Part shown: piece after piece, positions 19,898 to 29,790 of the stretch | Layout of the letters: every line of letters starts with the position of its first letter | Numbering within the stretch: the first letter of the stretch is position 1 | Assembly (NCBI GenBank): GCA_023251075.1 | Contig: JAHEZM010000002.1 | Span: forward strand, 124,001 to 188,000 | Source: Flavobacteriales bacterium | GTDB taxonomy: Bacteria > Bacteroidota > Bacteroidia > Flavobacteriales_C > GCA-002722245 | Direction: 5' to 3' | DNA length: 64,000 nucleotides | Made by a program: the position numbers and the translations under genes | The notes under the pieces: generated by a model | Databases searched by the model: none | The model's input: the letters and a program-made list of their open reading frames with translations, nothing else | Told to the model about the DNA's origin: nothing

Positions 19898-19905
19898 TAA
19901 TTTTG
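19898..19905 (+). promoter_or_regulatory. -7 box of an internal promoter before rpsM
   Basis: TAATTTTG lies 50 bases before the rpsM start and is followed by CGTCCCGATTTTA, closely similar to what follows the rpsL -7 box. No good TTG is seen 18-21 bases upstream; an AT-only palindrome (19881-19902) overlaps the box. It would let the alpha operon (rpsM-rplQ) be transcribed separately. Confidence 0.55.
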
Positions 19906-19954
19906 CGTCCCGATTTTAAATTGAGGTAAAAATAAAAGTTATAATATACTAAGT

Positions 19955-20332
19955 ATGGCAAGGATTGCAGGTATAGATATCCCAGATAGTAAGAGAGGCG
20001 AAATCGCTTTAACTTACGTTTATGGGATTGGGAAATCTTCAGCGAGAAAGATTTTGGAAAAAGCAGGTGTAGATATAGATACTACTGCAGGTGAATGGTC
20101 GGATGATCAAACATCTAAAATTCGTGAAATTATTACTCAGGAGTTCACTGTTGAAGGTGCTTTGAGATCTGAATTCCAATTGAGCATCAAACGTTTGATG
20201 GACATTGGATGCTACAGAGGAATCCGTCACAGATCAGGATTACCTTTGAGAGGTCAAAGAACTAAGAATAATAGTAGAACAAGAAAAGGTAAGAGAAAAA
20301 CTGTTGCCAACAAGAAAATGGTAACTAAGTAA
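19955..20332 (+). CDS. rpsM: 30S ribosomal protein uS13
   Basis: S13 (125 residues) lies in the 30S head and forms bridges to the large subunit. The helix-two-turn-helix motif near [16 protein letters not shown] and the basic C-terminal tail with [27 protein letters not shown] are standard. It is the first gene of the alpha operon section, after a 77-base gap with a likely promoter. Confidence 0.99.
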   Translation: MARIAGIDIPDSKRGEIALTYVYGIGKSSARKILEKAGVDIDTTAGEWSDDQTSKIREIITQEFTVEGALRSEFQLSIKRLMDIGCYRGIRHRSGLPLRGQRTKNNSRTRKGKRKTVANKKMVTK

Positions 20333-20352
20333 GATAAGTAAAGAAAGATTTT

Positions 20353-20742
20353 ATGGCAAAAGCTACGAAAACGTCAAAAAAAGCCGGTGTAAAGGTTGAG
20401 GCTGCAGGTCAGTGTCACATTTATGCATCGTTTAACAACATCATTGTTTCTTTGACTAATGCTCAAGGACAAGTTATCTCTTGGTCATCATCTGGAAAGA
20501 TGGGCTTTAGAGGTTCAAAGAAAAACACTCCATACGCAGCTCAGGTTTGCGGTGAGGATTGTGCAAAGGTGGCTTTCGAAAAAGGATTGAGAAGAGTGAA
20601 AGTGTATGTTAAAGGTCCTGGTGCTGGTAGAGAAAGTGCTATTAGAAGTGTACACAACTCAGGAATTGAAGTTACTGAGATCATCGATATAACACCACAA
20701 CCACACAATGGTTGCCGTCCACCAAAAAGAAGAAGAGTATAA
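20353..20742 (+). CDS. rpsK: 30S ribosomal protein uS11
   Basis: S11 (129 residues) is a platform protein close to the E-site mRNA. The family motifs are [44 protein letters not shown] and the C-terminal [18 protein letters not shown]. Normal length and position. Confidence 0.99.
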   Translation: MAKATKTSKKAGVKVEAAGQCHIYASFNNIIVSLTNAQGQVISWSSSGKMGFRGSKKNTPYAAQVCGEDCAKVAFEKGLRRVKVYVKGPGAGRESAIRSVHNSGIEVTEIIDITPQPHNGCRPPKRRRV

Positions 20743-20794
20743 TTAATTCTGAATGCGAGTTCTGAATTATAAACAAAAAAAGAAATAATTAGTC

Positions 20795-21400
20795 ATGGCA
20801 AGATATAGAGGTCCTAAATCCAAAATTGCAAGAAAATTTAAAGAGCCAATTTTTGGTCCTGATAAAGTGTTAGAGAAAAAACCTTATCCTCCAGGGATGC
20901 ATGGTGCTTCAAAAGCAAAAGCTAAGAAGTCGGATTACGCTGTTCAGTTACAAGAAAAACAAAAAGCGAAATATACTTATGGTATTTTGGAGCGTCAGTT
21001 TGCTAACCTTTTTAAAGAGGCTGCAAGAAGAAGCGGGATTACAGGTGAGTTATTACTTCAACTTTGTGAGTCTAGATTAGACAACGTAGTTTACAGAATG
21101 GGAATTGCTCCAACAAGAAGAGCTGCTCGTCAGTTGGTTGGACACAGACACATTATTGTAAATGGAGAAGTGATTAACATTGCATCTTACCAAGTTAAAC
21201 CTGGTGATGTAGTAGGTGTTCGTGAGAAATCTAAATCTTTGGAAGTTATTGTTAACTCCGTAGGTGGTGCATCTTCTGCTTATTCTTGGGTTGATTTCAA
21301 TAAACATCAATTAGAAGGAAGATATTTACAACTTCCTCCAAGAGAAGAAATACCTGAAAACATTAAAGAACAATTGATCGTTGAGTTGTACTCTAAATAA
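20795..21400 (+). CDS. rpsD: 30S ribosomal protein uS4
   Basis: S4 (201 residues) initiates 30S assembly and is a translational regulator of the alpha operon in E. coli. The start [21 protein letters not shown], the S4 RNA-binding domain ([37 protein letters not shown]) and the C-terminal EELYSK-like VELYSK are visible. The N-terminal zinc Cys ligands of some S4 proteins are absent. Confidence 0.98.
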   Translation: MARYRGPKSKIARKFKEPIFGPDKVLEKKPYPPGMHGASKAKAKKSDYAVQLQEKQKAKYTYGILERQFANLFKEAARRSGITGELLLQLCESRLDNVVYRMGIAPTRRAARQLVGHRHIIVNGEVINIASYQVKPGDVVGVREKSKSLEVIVNSVGGASSAYSWVDFNKHQLEGRYLQLPPREEIPENIKEQLIVELYSK

Positions 21401-21431
21401 TAAATAATTTAAACCTTAAAATATTTAACCT

Positions 21432-22421
21432 ATGGCAATTTTAGCATTCCAAAAGCCTGATAACGTAGTAATGATTCAATCTGATGAATTTGAAGGAAGC
21501 TTCGAATTTCGTCCACTAGAACCGGGTTTTGGTCTAACTGTAGGAAATGCATTGAGAAGAATTTTACTTTCTTCTTTAGAAGGATATGCTATTACATCAG
21601 TGAGAATTGAAGGTGTTAGTCATGAATTTTCTACCATCAAAGGAGTTGTTGAAGATGTAACAGAAATCATTTTGAAATTGAAACAAGTTCGTTTCAAAAA
21701 ACAAATTGAGGATGCTGATACTGAAAAAGTAACTATCTCTTTAACTGGAAAAAAACAAGTTAACGCGGGTGACATAGGAAGTTTTGCTTCTGGTTTCCAA
21801 GTATTGAATCCTGATCTAGTGATTTGTACTATGGAGAGCTCAGTAAAATTCCAAATGGAAGTTACTATTGAGAAAGGAAGAGGATATGTTGCTGCTGATG
21901 AAAATAAAGCTGCTAATACAGCTGCGGGTGCAATTGCAATCGACTCTATTTTTACTCCAATCAAAAATGTTCAATACAGCATTGAAAATTACAGGGTTGA
22001 GCAAAAAACTGACTATGAGAAATTAGTTTTAAATATTAAAACTGATGGATCTATTCATCCTAAAGATGCTTTGAAAGAAGCTGCTAAAATTTTGATTCAC
22101 CATTTCATGTTGTTCTCTGATGAGAAAATTACTTTGGATACTGAAGAAAAATCAGCTGCTGAAGAATTTGATGAGACTTCATTACACATGCGTCAATTGT
22201 TGAAAACGAAATTAGTTGACATGGATCTTTCTGTTAGAGCATTGAACTGCTTGAAAGCTGCTGATGTTGAAACTTTGGGTGACTTAGTGTCATTCAACAA
22301 AAACGATCTATTGAAATTTAGAAACTTCGGTAAAAAATCATTGACTGAGTTAGATGAGTTAGTATTAACTAAAGGCTTATCATTCGGAATGAACGTTGCG
22401 AAGTACTTAGATAAAGAATAA
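21432..22421 (+). CDS. rpoA: RNA polymerase alpha subunit
   Basis: RpoA (329 residues) dimerises to start RNA polymerase assembly and its C-terminal domain contacts promoter DNA and activators. The N-terminal domain has [25 protein letters not shown], the interface signature; the C-terminal domain includes [19 protein letters not shown] and [12 protein letters not shown], with two helix-hairpin-helix elements. Normal length. Confidence 0.99.
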   Translation: MAILAFQKPDNVVMIQSDEFEGSFEFRPLEPGFGLTVGNALRRILLSSLEGYAITSVRIEGVSHEFSTIKGVVEDVTEIILKLKQVRFKKQIEDADTEKVTISLTGKKQVNAGDIGSFASGFQVLNPDLVICTMESSVKFQMEVTIEKGRGYVAADENKAANTAAGAIAIDSIFTPIKNVQYSIENYRVEQKTDYEKLVLNIKTDGSIHPKDALKEAAKILIHHFMLFSDEKITLDTEEKSAAEEFDETSLHMRQLLKTKLVDMDLSVRALNCLKAADVETLGDLVSFNKNDLLKFRNFGKKSLTELDELVLTKGLSFGMNVAKYLDKE

Positions 22422-22452
22422 GAGAAGAAGAACAGATTTATATAATTGAGAG

Positions 22453-22974
22453 ATGAGACATTCAAAAAAAGTAAACCATTTGGGCCGTCAGGCTGGTCAC
22501 AGAAAGCTAATGTTAGCTAATATGGCTGCGTCATTGATTAAAAGCAAAAAAATCAATACAACTGTTGCGAAAGCAAAAGCCCTTAAAAAATATGTAGAAC
22601 CTTTGATTACAAAATCAAAAACAGATTCTACACATTCAAGAAGAATTGTATTTGGATATTTGCAAGATAAAGAAGCGGTTAAAGAATTGTTTGGTGATGT
22701 AGCTTCTAAAATCATGGATCGTCCGGGTGGATACACTCGTATCTTGAAAACAGGAAATCGTTTAGGTGATAATGCAGAAATGTGTTTAATTGAGTTGGTT
22801 GATTACAACCAAAACTACAATGGAACAGCTGCTCCAGCTAAAAAGAAAAGCAGAAGAGGTTCTTCTAAAAAGAAAGCTGATAGCGCTTCTGATGCTACTA
22901 TAGTTGAAGATTCTTCTACTGAAGAAAAAGCACCAAAGGCAAAAAAATCAACTAAAGACAAAAAAGAAGATTAA
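22453..22974 (+). CDS. rplQ: 50S ribosomal protein bL17 with charged C-terminal extension
   Basis: The first 120 residues are L17, a protein near the tunnel exit: [29 protein letters not shown] and the [27 protein letters not shown] core are conserved. The protein is 173 residues long, about 50 more than the E. coli form. The extra tail is low-complexity, alternating Lys/Arg, Ser/Ala and Asp/Glu clusters, and should be disordered. Similar tails are common in Bacteroidota L17. It is the last gene of the supercluster, followed by a terminator. Confidence 0.97.
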   Translation: MRHSKKVNHLGRQAGHRKLMLANMAASLIKSKKINTTVAKAKALKKYVEPLITKSKTDSTHSRRIVFGYLQDKEAVKELFGDVASKIMDRPGGYTRILKTGNRLGDNAEMCLIELVDYNQNYNGTAAPAKKKSRRGSSKKKADSASDATIVEDSSTEEKAPKAKKSTKDKKED

Positions 22975-22995
22975 TAGTTGAAAAGTTTTTTAAAT

Positions 22996-23031
22996 AAAAA
23001 GGATAAAGTCTCAATACTTTATCCTTTTTTT
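22996..23031 (+). terminator. Rho-independent terminator after rplQ
   Basis: GGATAAAG (23001-23008) pairs with CTTTATCC (23017-23024) around an 8-base loop, extended by A/T pairs on both sides, and ends in a T-run to 23031. It closes the ribosomal supercluster 22 bases after rplQ. carA starts only 30 bases later with no clear promoter, so some read-through is possible. Confidence 0.85.
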
Positions 23032-23060
23032 GTGTCCGCAACCTACAGAAAAAAATAAAC

Positions 23061-24182
23061 ATGAAATACGTTCAAAAACAAAAAGCACTTTTAGTACTTC
23101 AAGACGGAACAGTATACTATGGTAATGCTGCCGGAAAAATTGGAACTGCAACCGGTGAATTGGCTTTTAATACAGGGATGACAGGGTATCAGGAGATTTT
23201 TACTGACCCGTCGTATTTTGGTCAGATTATGCTTACTACCAATGCACATATTGGTAATTACGGGGTTCATAAAGATGAAACAGATTCATCGAGTATCAAA
23301 ATTTCTGCTTTGGTTTGCAAAAATTTTAGCATTCCTTATTCAAGAACATCTGCTGATCGCTCAATTCAAAAATATTTTGAAGATGAAAATATAGTGGGTA
23401 TTTGTGATGTTGATACCAGAGCATTGGTTCGTCATATCAGAAGTAAAGGAGCAATGAACGCTATTATTTCTTCTGAGATATTAGATGCTGAAGTATTGAA
23501 GAAAAGATTAGCAGAAGTTCCTTCTATGGATGGTTTGGAATTGGCATCGAAAGTATCTACAAAAGAAGCTTATTTCTACGGTAGGGAAGATGCGAAATTT
23601 AGAATTGCTGTTTTAGATTTAGGTATTAAAACAAATATTCTTCGCTGTTTTGATGAAAGAGATTGTTATTTGAAAGTTTTCCCTCACAATACTTCACATG
23701 AGGAAATGCTGGATTGGAATCCTGATGGAATTTTCTTGTCGAATGGCCCTGGTGATCCTGCAGCTATGCCAGAAGTAATTAAGGAAGTGAAGAAAATTAT
23801 TGCTGGTAGTTTACCAGTATTTGGAATATGTTTGGGGCATCAAATGATTGGCTTATCATTAGGCTTATCAACTTTTAAAATGCACAATGGCCATAGAGGA
23901 ATCAATCACCCTATCATCAATTTAGAAACAGGAAAAGGAGAAATTACTTCTCAAAATCATGGTTTCTGTGTGAATATGGAGGAAGCTTTAAAACATGATG
24001 ATGTAGTAGTTACGCATCGACATTTAAATGATAAAACACTTGCCGGATTGAGGATGAAAAGCAAGAAAGTCTTTTCTGTTCAGTATCATCCGGAATCTAG
24101 TCCGGGCCCACATGATTCAAGATATTTATTCGATCAGTTTGTGAAAAATTTAAGTTTAGTAAAACAACAACAATTAGTATAA
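23061..24182 (+). CDS. carA: Carbamoyl-phosphate synthase, small (glutaminase) subunit
   Basis: CarA (373 residues) hydrolyses glutamine and passes ammonia to CarB for carbamoyl phosphate, used in arginine and pyrimidine synthesis. The N-terminal CPSase domain has FNTGMTGYQEIFTDPSYFGQI; the class I amidotransferase domain has the nucleophile Cys257 in FGICLGHQ and the YHPESSPGP His/Glu pair near the C-terminus. carB is not in the window. Carbamoyl phosphate is also the donor for the carbamoyltransferase encoded at 34184-36049, though that is only a metabolic link. Confidence 0.97.
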   Translation: MKYVQKQKALLVLQDGTVYYGNAAGKIGTATGELAFNTGMTGYQEIFTDPSYFGQIMLTTNAHIGNYGVHKDETDSSSIKISALVCKNFSIPYSRTSADRSIQKYFEDENIVGICDVDTRALVRHIRSKGAMNAIISSEILDAEVLKKRLAEVPSMDGLELASKVSTKEAYFYGREDAKFRIAVLDLGIKTNILRCFDERDCYLKVFPHNTSHEEMLDWNPDGIFLSNGPGDPAAMPEVIKEVKKIIAGSLPVFGICLGHQMIGLSLGLSTFKMHNGHRGINHPIINLETGKGEITSQNHGFCVNMEEALKHDDVVVTHRHLNDKTLAGLRMKSKKVFSVQYHPESSPGPHDSRYLFDQFVKNLSLVKQQQLV

Positions 24183-24191
24183 TCTAGGTAA

Positions 24192-25493
<1,302 letters not shown>

Positions 25494-25511
25494 ACTGATT
25501 TCAAATAAATG

Positions 25512-25546
25512 AAAAGTCCCTTGTGAAAACAAGGGACTTTTTTTGT
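25512..25546 (+). terminator. Rho-independent terminator after eno
   Basis: The stem AAAAGTCCCTTGT (25512-25524) pairs with ACAAGGGACTTTT (25529-25541) around a GAAA tetraloop and runs into a T-tract. The A-tract on the left makes it potentially bidirectional. Confidence 0.9.
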
Positions 25547-25592
25547 TTTTTTAAGAGCTGATTTTAGTCGCTTCTTATTATCTTTCTGACCT

Positions 25593-26816
25593 ATGAAAAA
25601 AATCACCGATTATTTAAAAAGCAAACACAGTAATTTTTGTTTGCGTCGTGAACCAGTTGATTTTCCTATGTCTTTCCACGATTCTGTTTTTCACCTAAAT
25701 GAAAAACATTGGAATGAAGTACAAAAAGGAAGTAATAATTTGTATTTGAAATATGAATATTTGAAAGCAGTAGAGGAATCTCAAGATAATTTGTCGTTTC
25801 GTTACATGGTTTTTTATAAAGAAAAAAAGCCAGTAGCTATTGCCTACGTACAGGTGTTACAAGTGAAATGGTCGGATAGTATAAAAGATCAAGATTGTCA
25901 TCCCCTAAAAGTGGGAAAGAATTTATTAGGTGATAAATCTTCTAAATTTTTGGTTTGCGGTAATGTGTTTTCATCGGGTGAAAATGGTTTTGCACACACC
26001 AGTGATTTAAGCGTTGAAGAAGCATATCAGGCCTTAATGAATGGTTTGTATCGATTGCGACGATCAGAGAAAATTCTCGGAGAAGTTTCTTCTGTAATTG
26101 TAAAAGAATTTTGGGAAAAGAGTTATGATAAACTGGCGATTATAAAACGTTTCGATTATCGCGATTTTGAAATTGAACCCAATTTGGTTTTGAAAGTGAA
26201 AGATAAATGGGAATCTATCACTGGTTATCTCAACGATTTAACCTCTAAATACAAGAAAAAATATAAAGAGGTGATGAAGAAATCATCGACATTAGTCATT
26301 AATGAATTGAATGCTGAGGAAATCATCAATCAAAAAGAAAGAATTAAATTTTTATTCGATGCAGTTCATGAAAAAGCCGATTTTAAATTCGGACATTTTG
26401 ATGCTTCCGGCTTTTATTTTATGAAGAAAAATTTGAAGAAAGAATTTATTTTCCGTGCTTACTATTTAGATAATTTAATGGTTGGATTTGCTGCAATGTT
26501 TGTGAATGGAAGTATTTTAGATGCCAATTATGTTGGACTCGATTACGACAAGAATAGAGATTTTGGAGTGTATCATAGAATGCTCTATGATTTCGTAGAA
26601 GTGGCTATTGCAAAACAATGCAAAGAGTTATGTTATGGAAGAACAGCTAGTGAAATAAAATCGTCTATTGGTGCTACTCCAGTGAATATGAAAATTTTTA
26701 TGCGCCACAGAAATACCTTAAGCAATAAGCTTATCAAACCTTTAATTAAATTGATTCAACCAAGTAGTTTTGAAATGCGCAATCCATTTAAAGAAGATAA
26801 TATTGCAACGATATAG
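25593..26816 (+). CDS. GNAT-like / FemAB-like N-acyltransferase
   Basis: This 407-residue protein looks like the acyl-CoA N-acyltransferase superfamily group annotated as peptidogalycan biosynthesis or GNAT proteins in Bacteroidota. Features are an N-terminal RREPVDFPMSFHDSVF-like opening, a first half with LKYEYLKAVEES, and a second half with the pattern FRAYYLDNLMVGFAAMFVNGSILDANYVGLDYDKNRDFGVYHRMLYDFVEVAIAKQCKELCYGRTASEIKSSIGA (in short segments), which matches the acceptor-binding and acetyl-CoA-binding core. No membrane segment. The substrate is unknown. It stands alone after the eno terminator. Confidence 0.6.
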   Translation: MKKITDYLKSKHSNFCLRREPVDFPMSFHDSVFHLNEKHWNEVQKGSNNLYLKYEYLKAVEESQDNLSFRYMVFYKEKKPVAIAYVQVLQVKWSDSIKDQDCHPLKVGKNLLGDKSSKFLVCGNVFSSGENGFAHTSDLSVEEAYQALMNGLYRLRRSEKILGEVSSVIVKEFWEKSYDKLAIIKRFDYRDFEIEPNLVLKVKDKWESITGYLNDLTSKYKKKYKEVMKKSSTLVINELNAEEIINQKERIKFLFDAVHEKADFKFGHFDASGFYFMKKNLKKEFIFRAYYLDNLMVGFAAMFVNGSILDANYVGLDYDKNRDFGVYHRMLYDFVEVAIAKQCKELCYGRTASEIKSSIGATPVNMKIFMRHRNTLSNKLIKPLIKLIQPSSFEMRNPFKEDNIATI

Positions 26817-26972
26817 TGATGCGCTCCGCTTAGCACATCCAGCTCAGCTAAGCTTTCAGCTTAGCGGAATCTTTTCTTTAAAATTTTATCTTACTTGATT
26901 TATGGAAGCTGAAAGCTTCGGGAAAAGATTCAGCAAAGTTCGTTTCGCTAAACTTAGCAGGGGAGGGGGAAT
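26817..26972. repeat. Cluster of small inverted repeats between convergent genes
   Basis: This gap between convergent genes is dense in short palindromes. GCTAAGC-TTTCA-GCTTAGC forms a hairpin at 26847-26865; its left arm can alternatively pair with GCTTAGC at 26828-26834. A second hairpin AAGC-TGAAA-GCTT lies at 26906-26918; its loop is the exact complement of the first loop. GAATCTTTTC (26867-26876) and GAAAAGATTC (26922-26931) are complementary, and GCTAA/TTAGC lies at 26947-26958. The group may serve as a bidirectional transcript end or be a dispersed repeat. Confidence 0.6.
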
Positions 26973-27356
26973 TTACTTACTTATAATTGCGATAGTGATT
27001 ATTAATGCGTAAAAAATTAGGATGTATTTAATGATTTTTTTTATTTGTTGAGCTTTTACAGTTTTATCTTCCGATTTAAGTCGTAAATAGATTAAAAATG
27101 TAAATATTCCAAATGATGCTAGTATAAATAGAATTTCTAAAAGAGATAGAGGTTCATCACTAACTATTTTGGCTTTCAGTTTTTCTTCACTAATGCTATT
27201 CTGAATTTTCTCAAGTTGTTCAGAGGTAAGCGATCTTTTTTTCAATTCTTCTTCGGCTGCTAAAACTGCGTTTGGTTGATAATCGTTCCGCAATTCAGTA
27301 ACAATCTTAATTAATTGTTCATTCGAATTATTTGCCATTCTTTCTGTAAAATCCAT
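26973..27356 (-). CDS. Small two-helix membrane protein, function unknown
   Basis: This 127-residue protein has a soluble N-terminal half (residues 1-65) with the pattern ELRNDYQPNAVLAAEEELKKRSL, which recurs in many small uncharacterised membrane proteins of Bacteroidota, and two hydrophobic segments at about 72-91 and 108-125 that should span the inner membrane, joined by a basic loop. I do not recognise a function. It follows thrC on the same strand after 21 bases and could be cotranscribed with the threonine operon by read-through, but its relation to that pathway is doubtful. Confidence 0.7.
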   Translation of the reverse strand: MDFTERMANNSNEQLIKIVTELRNDYQPNAVLAAEEELKKRSLTSEQLEKIQNSISEEKLKAKIVSDEPLSLLEILFILASFGIFTFLIYLRLKSEDKTVKAQQIKKIIKYILIFYALIITIAIISK

Positions 27357-27377
27357 AGCTTATCATTATTTTATGAT

Positions 27378-28664
27378 TTACCCCAACAACACCCCCTTCA
27401 ACTCCTCAAAACTATTCCCAATCAAAATCGCTTTTTTCTCGCGTTTTAAATAGTCTTGTAAGCGTTGAGGAATTTCTACTTTGGCGCTGATTGCTGGTTC
27501 AACTACATCGAGGAATTTGGCTGGGTGTGCGGTTTCTAAGAAGATACCTTGTCCGCCATTTTCATTCATCCATTTTTTTAAACCTGCATAACCAATAGCT
27601 CCATGAGGATCCATCAAATATTTGAAATTATTGTAAACAGTTTTCATATTTACACGAGAATCTTCGTCGCTGAAAGCATAACCCGCCATATCATTTTTAA
27701 TGGCTTCTAGATTGTTGTTGTACAATTCTTGAATACGAGCAAAGTTACTTGGGTCGCCAATATCCATTGCGTTGGAAATAGTACTCACGCTAGGTCTCGG
27801 GCGATATACTCCGGTTTGTAAAAACTCGGGAACAACATCGTTCGCATTGGTAGAAGCCACAAATTTATTTACCGGTAAGCCCATTCTTTTCGCGAACATA
27901 CCTGCGGTTAAGTTTCCGAAGTTTCCGCTGGGAATAGAGAACGCCAAAGCTTTCTTTTTGTCTTGTAATTGCTCGTAAGCCCAGAAATAATAAAAAGATT
28001 GTGGTAAAAATCTCGCAACGTTGATAGAATTGGCAGAAGATAAATTCATTTTAGAACGAAGTTCAGCATCGTTGAAAGCCAATTTCACCATAGCCTGACA
28101 ATCATCGAAAGTACCATTCACTTCAAGGGCTCTGATGTTTTGGCCCATAGTAGTCAGTTGCTTTTCTTGAATCTCACTTACTTTTCCTTTAGGATACAAG
28201 ATCACCACTTTAATTCCTTCCACACCTAAAAATCCGCTCGCCACTGCACTTCCTGTATCACCTGATGTAGCTACTAAAATCGTAACTTCTTTATTTTCAT
28301 TTCTAACGAAATAGCTTAAATTTCTAGATAAATATCTTGCGCCAACATCTTTGAACGCGCAGGTTGGACCGTGCCATAATTCCAAAGAATAAACGTCTTT
28401 TTCTACTTCAACAATGGGAAGCGGAAAGTTTAAAGTTTCTTCTACAATCTCCTGCAATTTGGCGTTGGGAATTTCACCATCGACAAAACGCTTTGCTACT
28501 TCGAAAGCGATTTCGTGTAATGGTTTTCCGTTGCCGATTAAGCCTGAAGGTAATGCTTCTATTCTTTCAGGAAAGTATAAACCTTTATCCGGTGCTAATC
28601 CGCGAACTACTGCATGTTCGTAAGATACTGCGGGAGAGATTTTGTTGGTAGAGTAGTATTTCAT
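27378..28664 (-). CDS. thrC: Threonine synthase
   Basis: ThrC (428 residues) converts O-phosphohomoserine to threonine with PLP, the last step of the pathway. The PLP lysine is Lys105 in TCAFKDVGARYL; the phosphate-binding loop ATSGDTGSAVASGFLG and the N-terminal RGLAPDKGLYFPE are the E. coli-type ThrC signatures. It is the third gene of a minus-strand thrA-thrB-thrC operon. The 104-base gap before it carries a perfect 30-base-pair palindrome. Confidence 0.97.
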   Translation of the reverse strand: MKYYSTNKISPAVSYEHAVVRGLAPDKGLYFPERIEALPSGLIGNGKPLHEIAFEVAKRFVDGEIPNAKLQEIVEETLNFPLPIVEVEKDVYSLELWHGPTCAFKDVGARYLSRNLSYFVRNENKEVTILVATSGDTGSAVASGFLGVEGIKVVILYPKGKVSEIQEKQLTTMGQNIRALEVNGTFDDCQAMVKLAFNDAELRSKMNLSSANSINVARFLPQSFYYFWAYEQLQDKKKALAFSIPSGNFGNLTAGMFAKRMGLPVNKFVASTNANDVVPEFLQTGVYRPRPSVSTISNAMDIGDPSNFARIQELYNNNLEAIKNDMAGYAFSDEDSRVNMKTVYNNFKYLMDPHGAIGYAGLKKWMNENGGQGIFLETAHPAKFLDVVEPAISAKVEIPQRLQDYLKREKKAILIGNSFEELKGVLLG

Positions 28665-28688
28665 TTTACTAACTTTTTTATTTTGTTT

Positions 28689-28764
28689 AGTACGTCATTG
28701 CGAGGTACCCCGAAGCAAACTTATAATTAGGAGGTTGCTTCGGGGTACCTCGCAATGACGTACT
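28689..28764. repeat. Perfect 30-bp inverted repeat between thrB and thrC
   Basis: The arm at 28689-28718 (starting AGTACGTCATTGCGAGG) is the exact reverse complement of 28735-28764, separated by 16 bases. The resulting hairpin has 30 uninterrupted pairs. Its core GTCATTGCGAGGTACCCCGA shares its pattern with the imperfect element at 29717-29785, so both belong to one dispersed palindromic repeat family. GTCATTGCGAGG-type palindromes are known in many bacterial genomes. Confidence 0.92.
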
Positions 28765-28768
28765 GTGT

Positions 28769-29698
28769 TTACTGTGCTCCATTTGGATTCACTTTCGACA
28801 AGTGAATATTATAATCAATTCCAAAGTTTTTATATACATCACCCATTGCTTTCTTTACTTTTTCTGCTGTTGCTTTTCCTTTGCTTAGTGCAAAAATACT
28901 TGGACCAGAACCTGATATAGAACAACCTAAAGCACCTGCTTTTAAGCTTTCTGCTTTCACCTGATCGAAGCCAGGAATCAACATCGAACGAATAGGTTCA
29001 ACGATCACATCTTGCAGTGAGCGTCCGATCAATTCATAATCTTCACGATACAATCCTGCTACCAATCCGCCTACATTTCCCCATTGCATTACTGCTTTTT
29101 TTAGCGGAACACTAATGCGCAAAACTTTACGTGCATCAGAAGTTTTTACTTCAATTTGAGGATGAACTACGGTAGCGTATAGATCGTCGGGAGTATTCAA
29201 TTTAATGATATCCAGCGGAGAGTAAGAACGTACCAATGTGAATCCTCCACAAAGAGCAGGAGCAACGTTATCGGCGTGTGCTGTGCCCGAAGCCAAACGT
29301 TCACCTTCCATCGCGAATTTCACCAATTCCACATCGCTGTAACCTGCATTCAATAATTTATTTAAAGCGGCTACGGCACCTGCAGAACTTGCTGCGCTGG
29401 AACCAATTCCGCTTCCTGCTTTAATTCCTTTTTTGATGGTGATTTCCAATCCTTGCTCAATGCCCATATCTTGCAACATCGCTTTGATGGCAACACCTGC
29501 AACATTTTTATCGGGATGAGTAGGAAGATCTTCGGCACCGATCATTTTGTTGATGATGATCTCTGTACCTGCTATTTTTTTTAGTGTGACTTCGTCGCCC
29601 GGTTGTTCCAAAGCAAAACCCAAAACATCAAATCCGCAGCCCACGTTGGCAACAGTTGCCGGAGCGAAAACGGTAATACAATCACTTTCTTTTGTCAT
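28769..29698 (-). CDS. thrB: Homoserine kinase
   Basis: ThrB phosphorylates homoserine with ATP to feed ThrC. It is a GHMP kinase: the N-terminal strand VFAPATVANVGCGFDVLG and the ATP-binding loop GIKAGSGIGSSAASSAGA are plain, and the C-terminal GCSISGSGPSIFAL motif closes the domain. I use the ATG at 29696-29698 (MTKESDCITV, 309 residues). An in-frame ATG 24 bases upstream (29722) lies inside the palindromic repeat and would add eight residues not expected in the family. Confidence 0.94.
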   Translation of the reverse strand: MTKESDCITVFAPATVANVGCGFDVLGFALEQPGDEVTLKKIAGTEIIINKMIGAEDLPTHPDKNVAGVAIKAMLQDMGIEQGLEITIKKGIKAGSGIGSSAASSAGAVAALNKLLNAGYSDVELVKFAMEGERLASGTAHADNVAPALCGGFTLVRSYSPLDIIKLNTPDDLYATVVHPQIEVKTSDARKVLRISVPLKKAVMQWGNVGGLVAGLYREDYELIGRSLQDVIVEPIRSMLIPGFDQVKAESLKAGALGCSISGSGPSIFALSKGKATAEKVKKAMGDVYKNFGIDYNIHLSKVNPNGAQ

Positions 29699-29716
29699 GT
29701 CTCTTTTTTGTGTGCT

Positions 29717-29785
29717 TGTCATCCTGACGAAGGAAGGAACTAATGTGTAGGACGATAGTTTCTTCGGAGTACCTCAGAATGACAA
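29717..29785. repeat. Imperfect palindromic repeat between thrA and thrB
   Basis: The left arm TTGTCATCCTGACGAAGGA (29717 on) and the right arm ending CTTCGGAGTACCTCAGAAT GACAA (to 29785) form an imperfect inverted repeat. The right arm, read on the minus strand as GTCATTCTGAGGTACTCCGA, matches the thrB-thrC element in 16 or so of 20 positions. The two elements therefore occupy both intergenic gaps of the operon. Confidence 0.75.
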
Positions 29786-29790
29786 TGGTA

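Noticed and set aside
19881-19902. AT-only palindrome after rpmJ as a terminator
   Set aside because: It has no G/C pairs and overlaps the rpsM -7 box, so it is unlikely to stop transcription.
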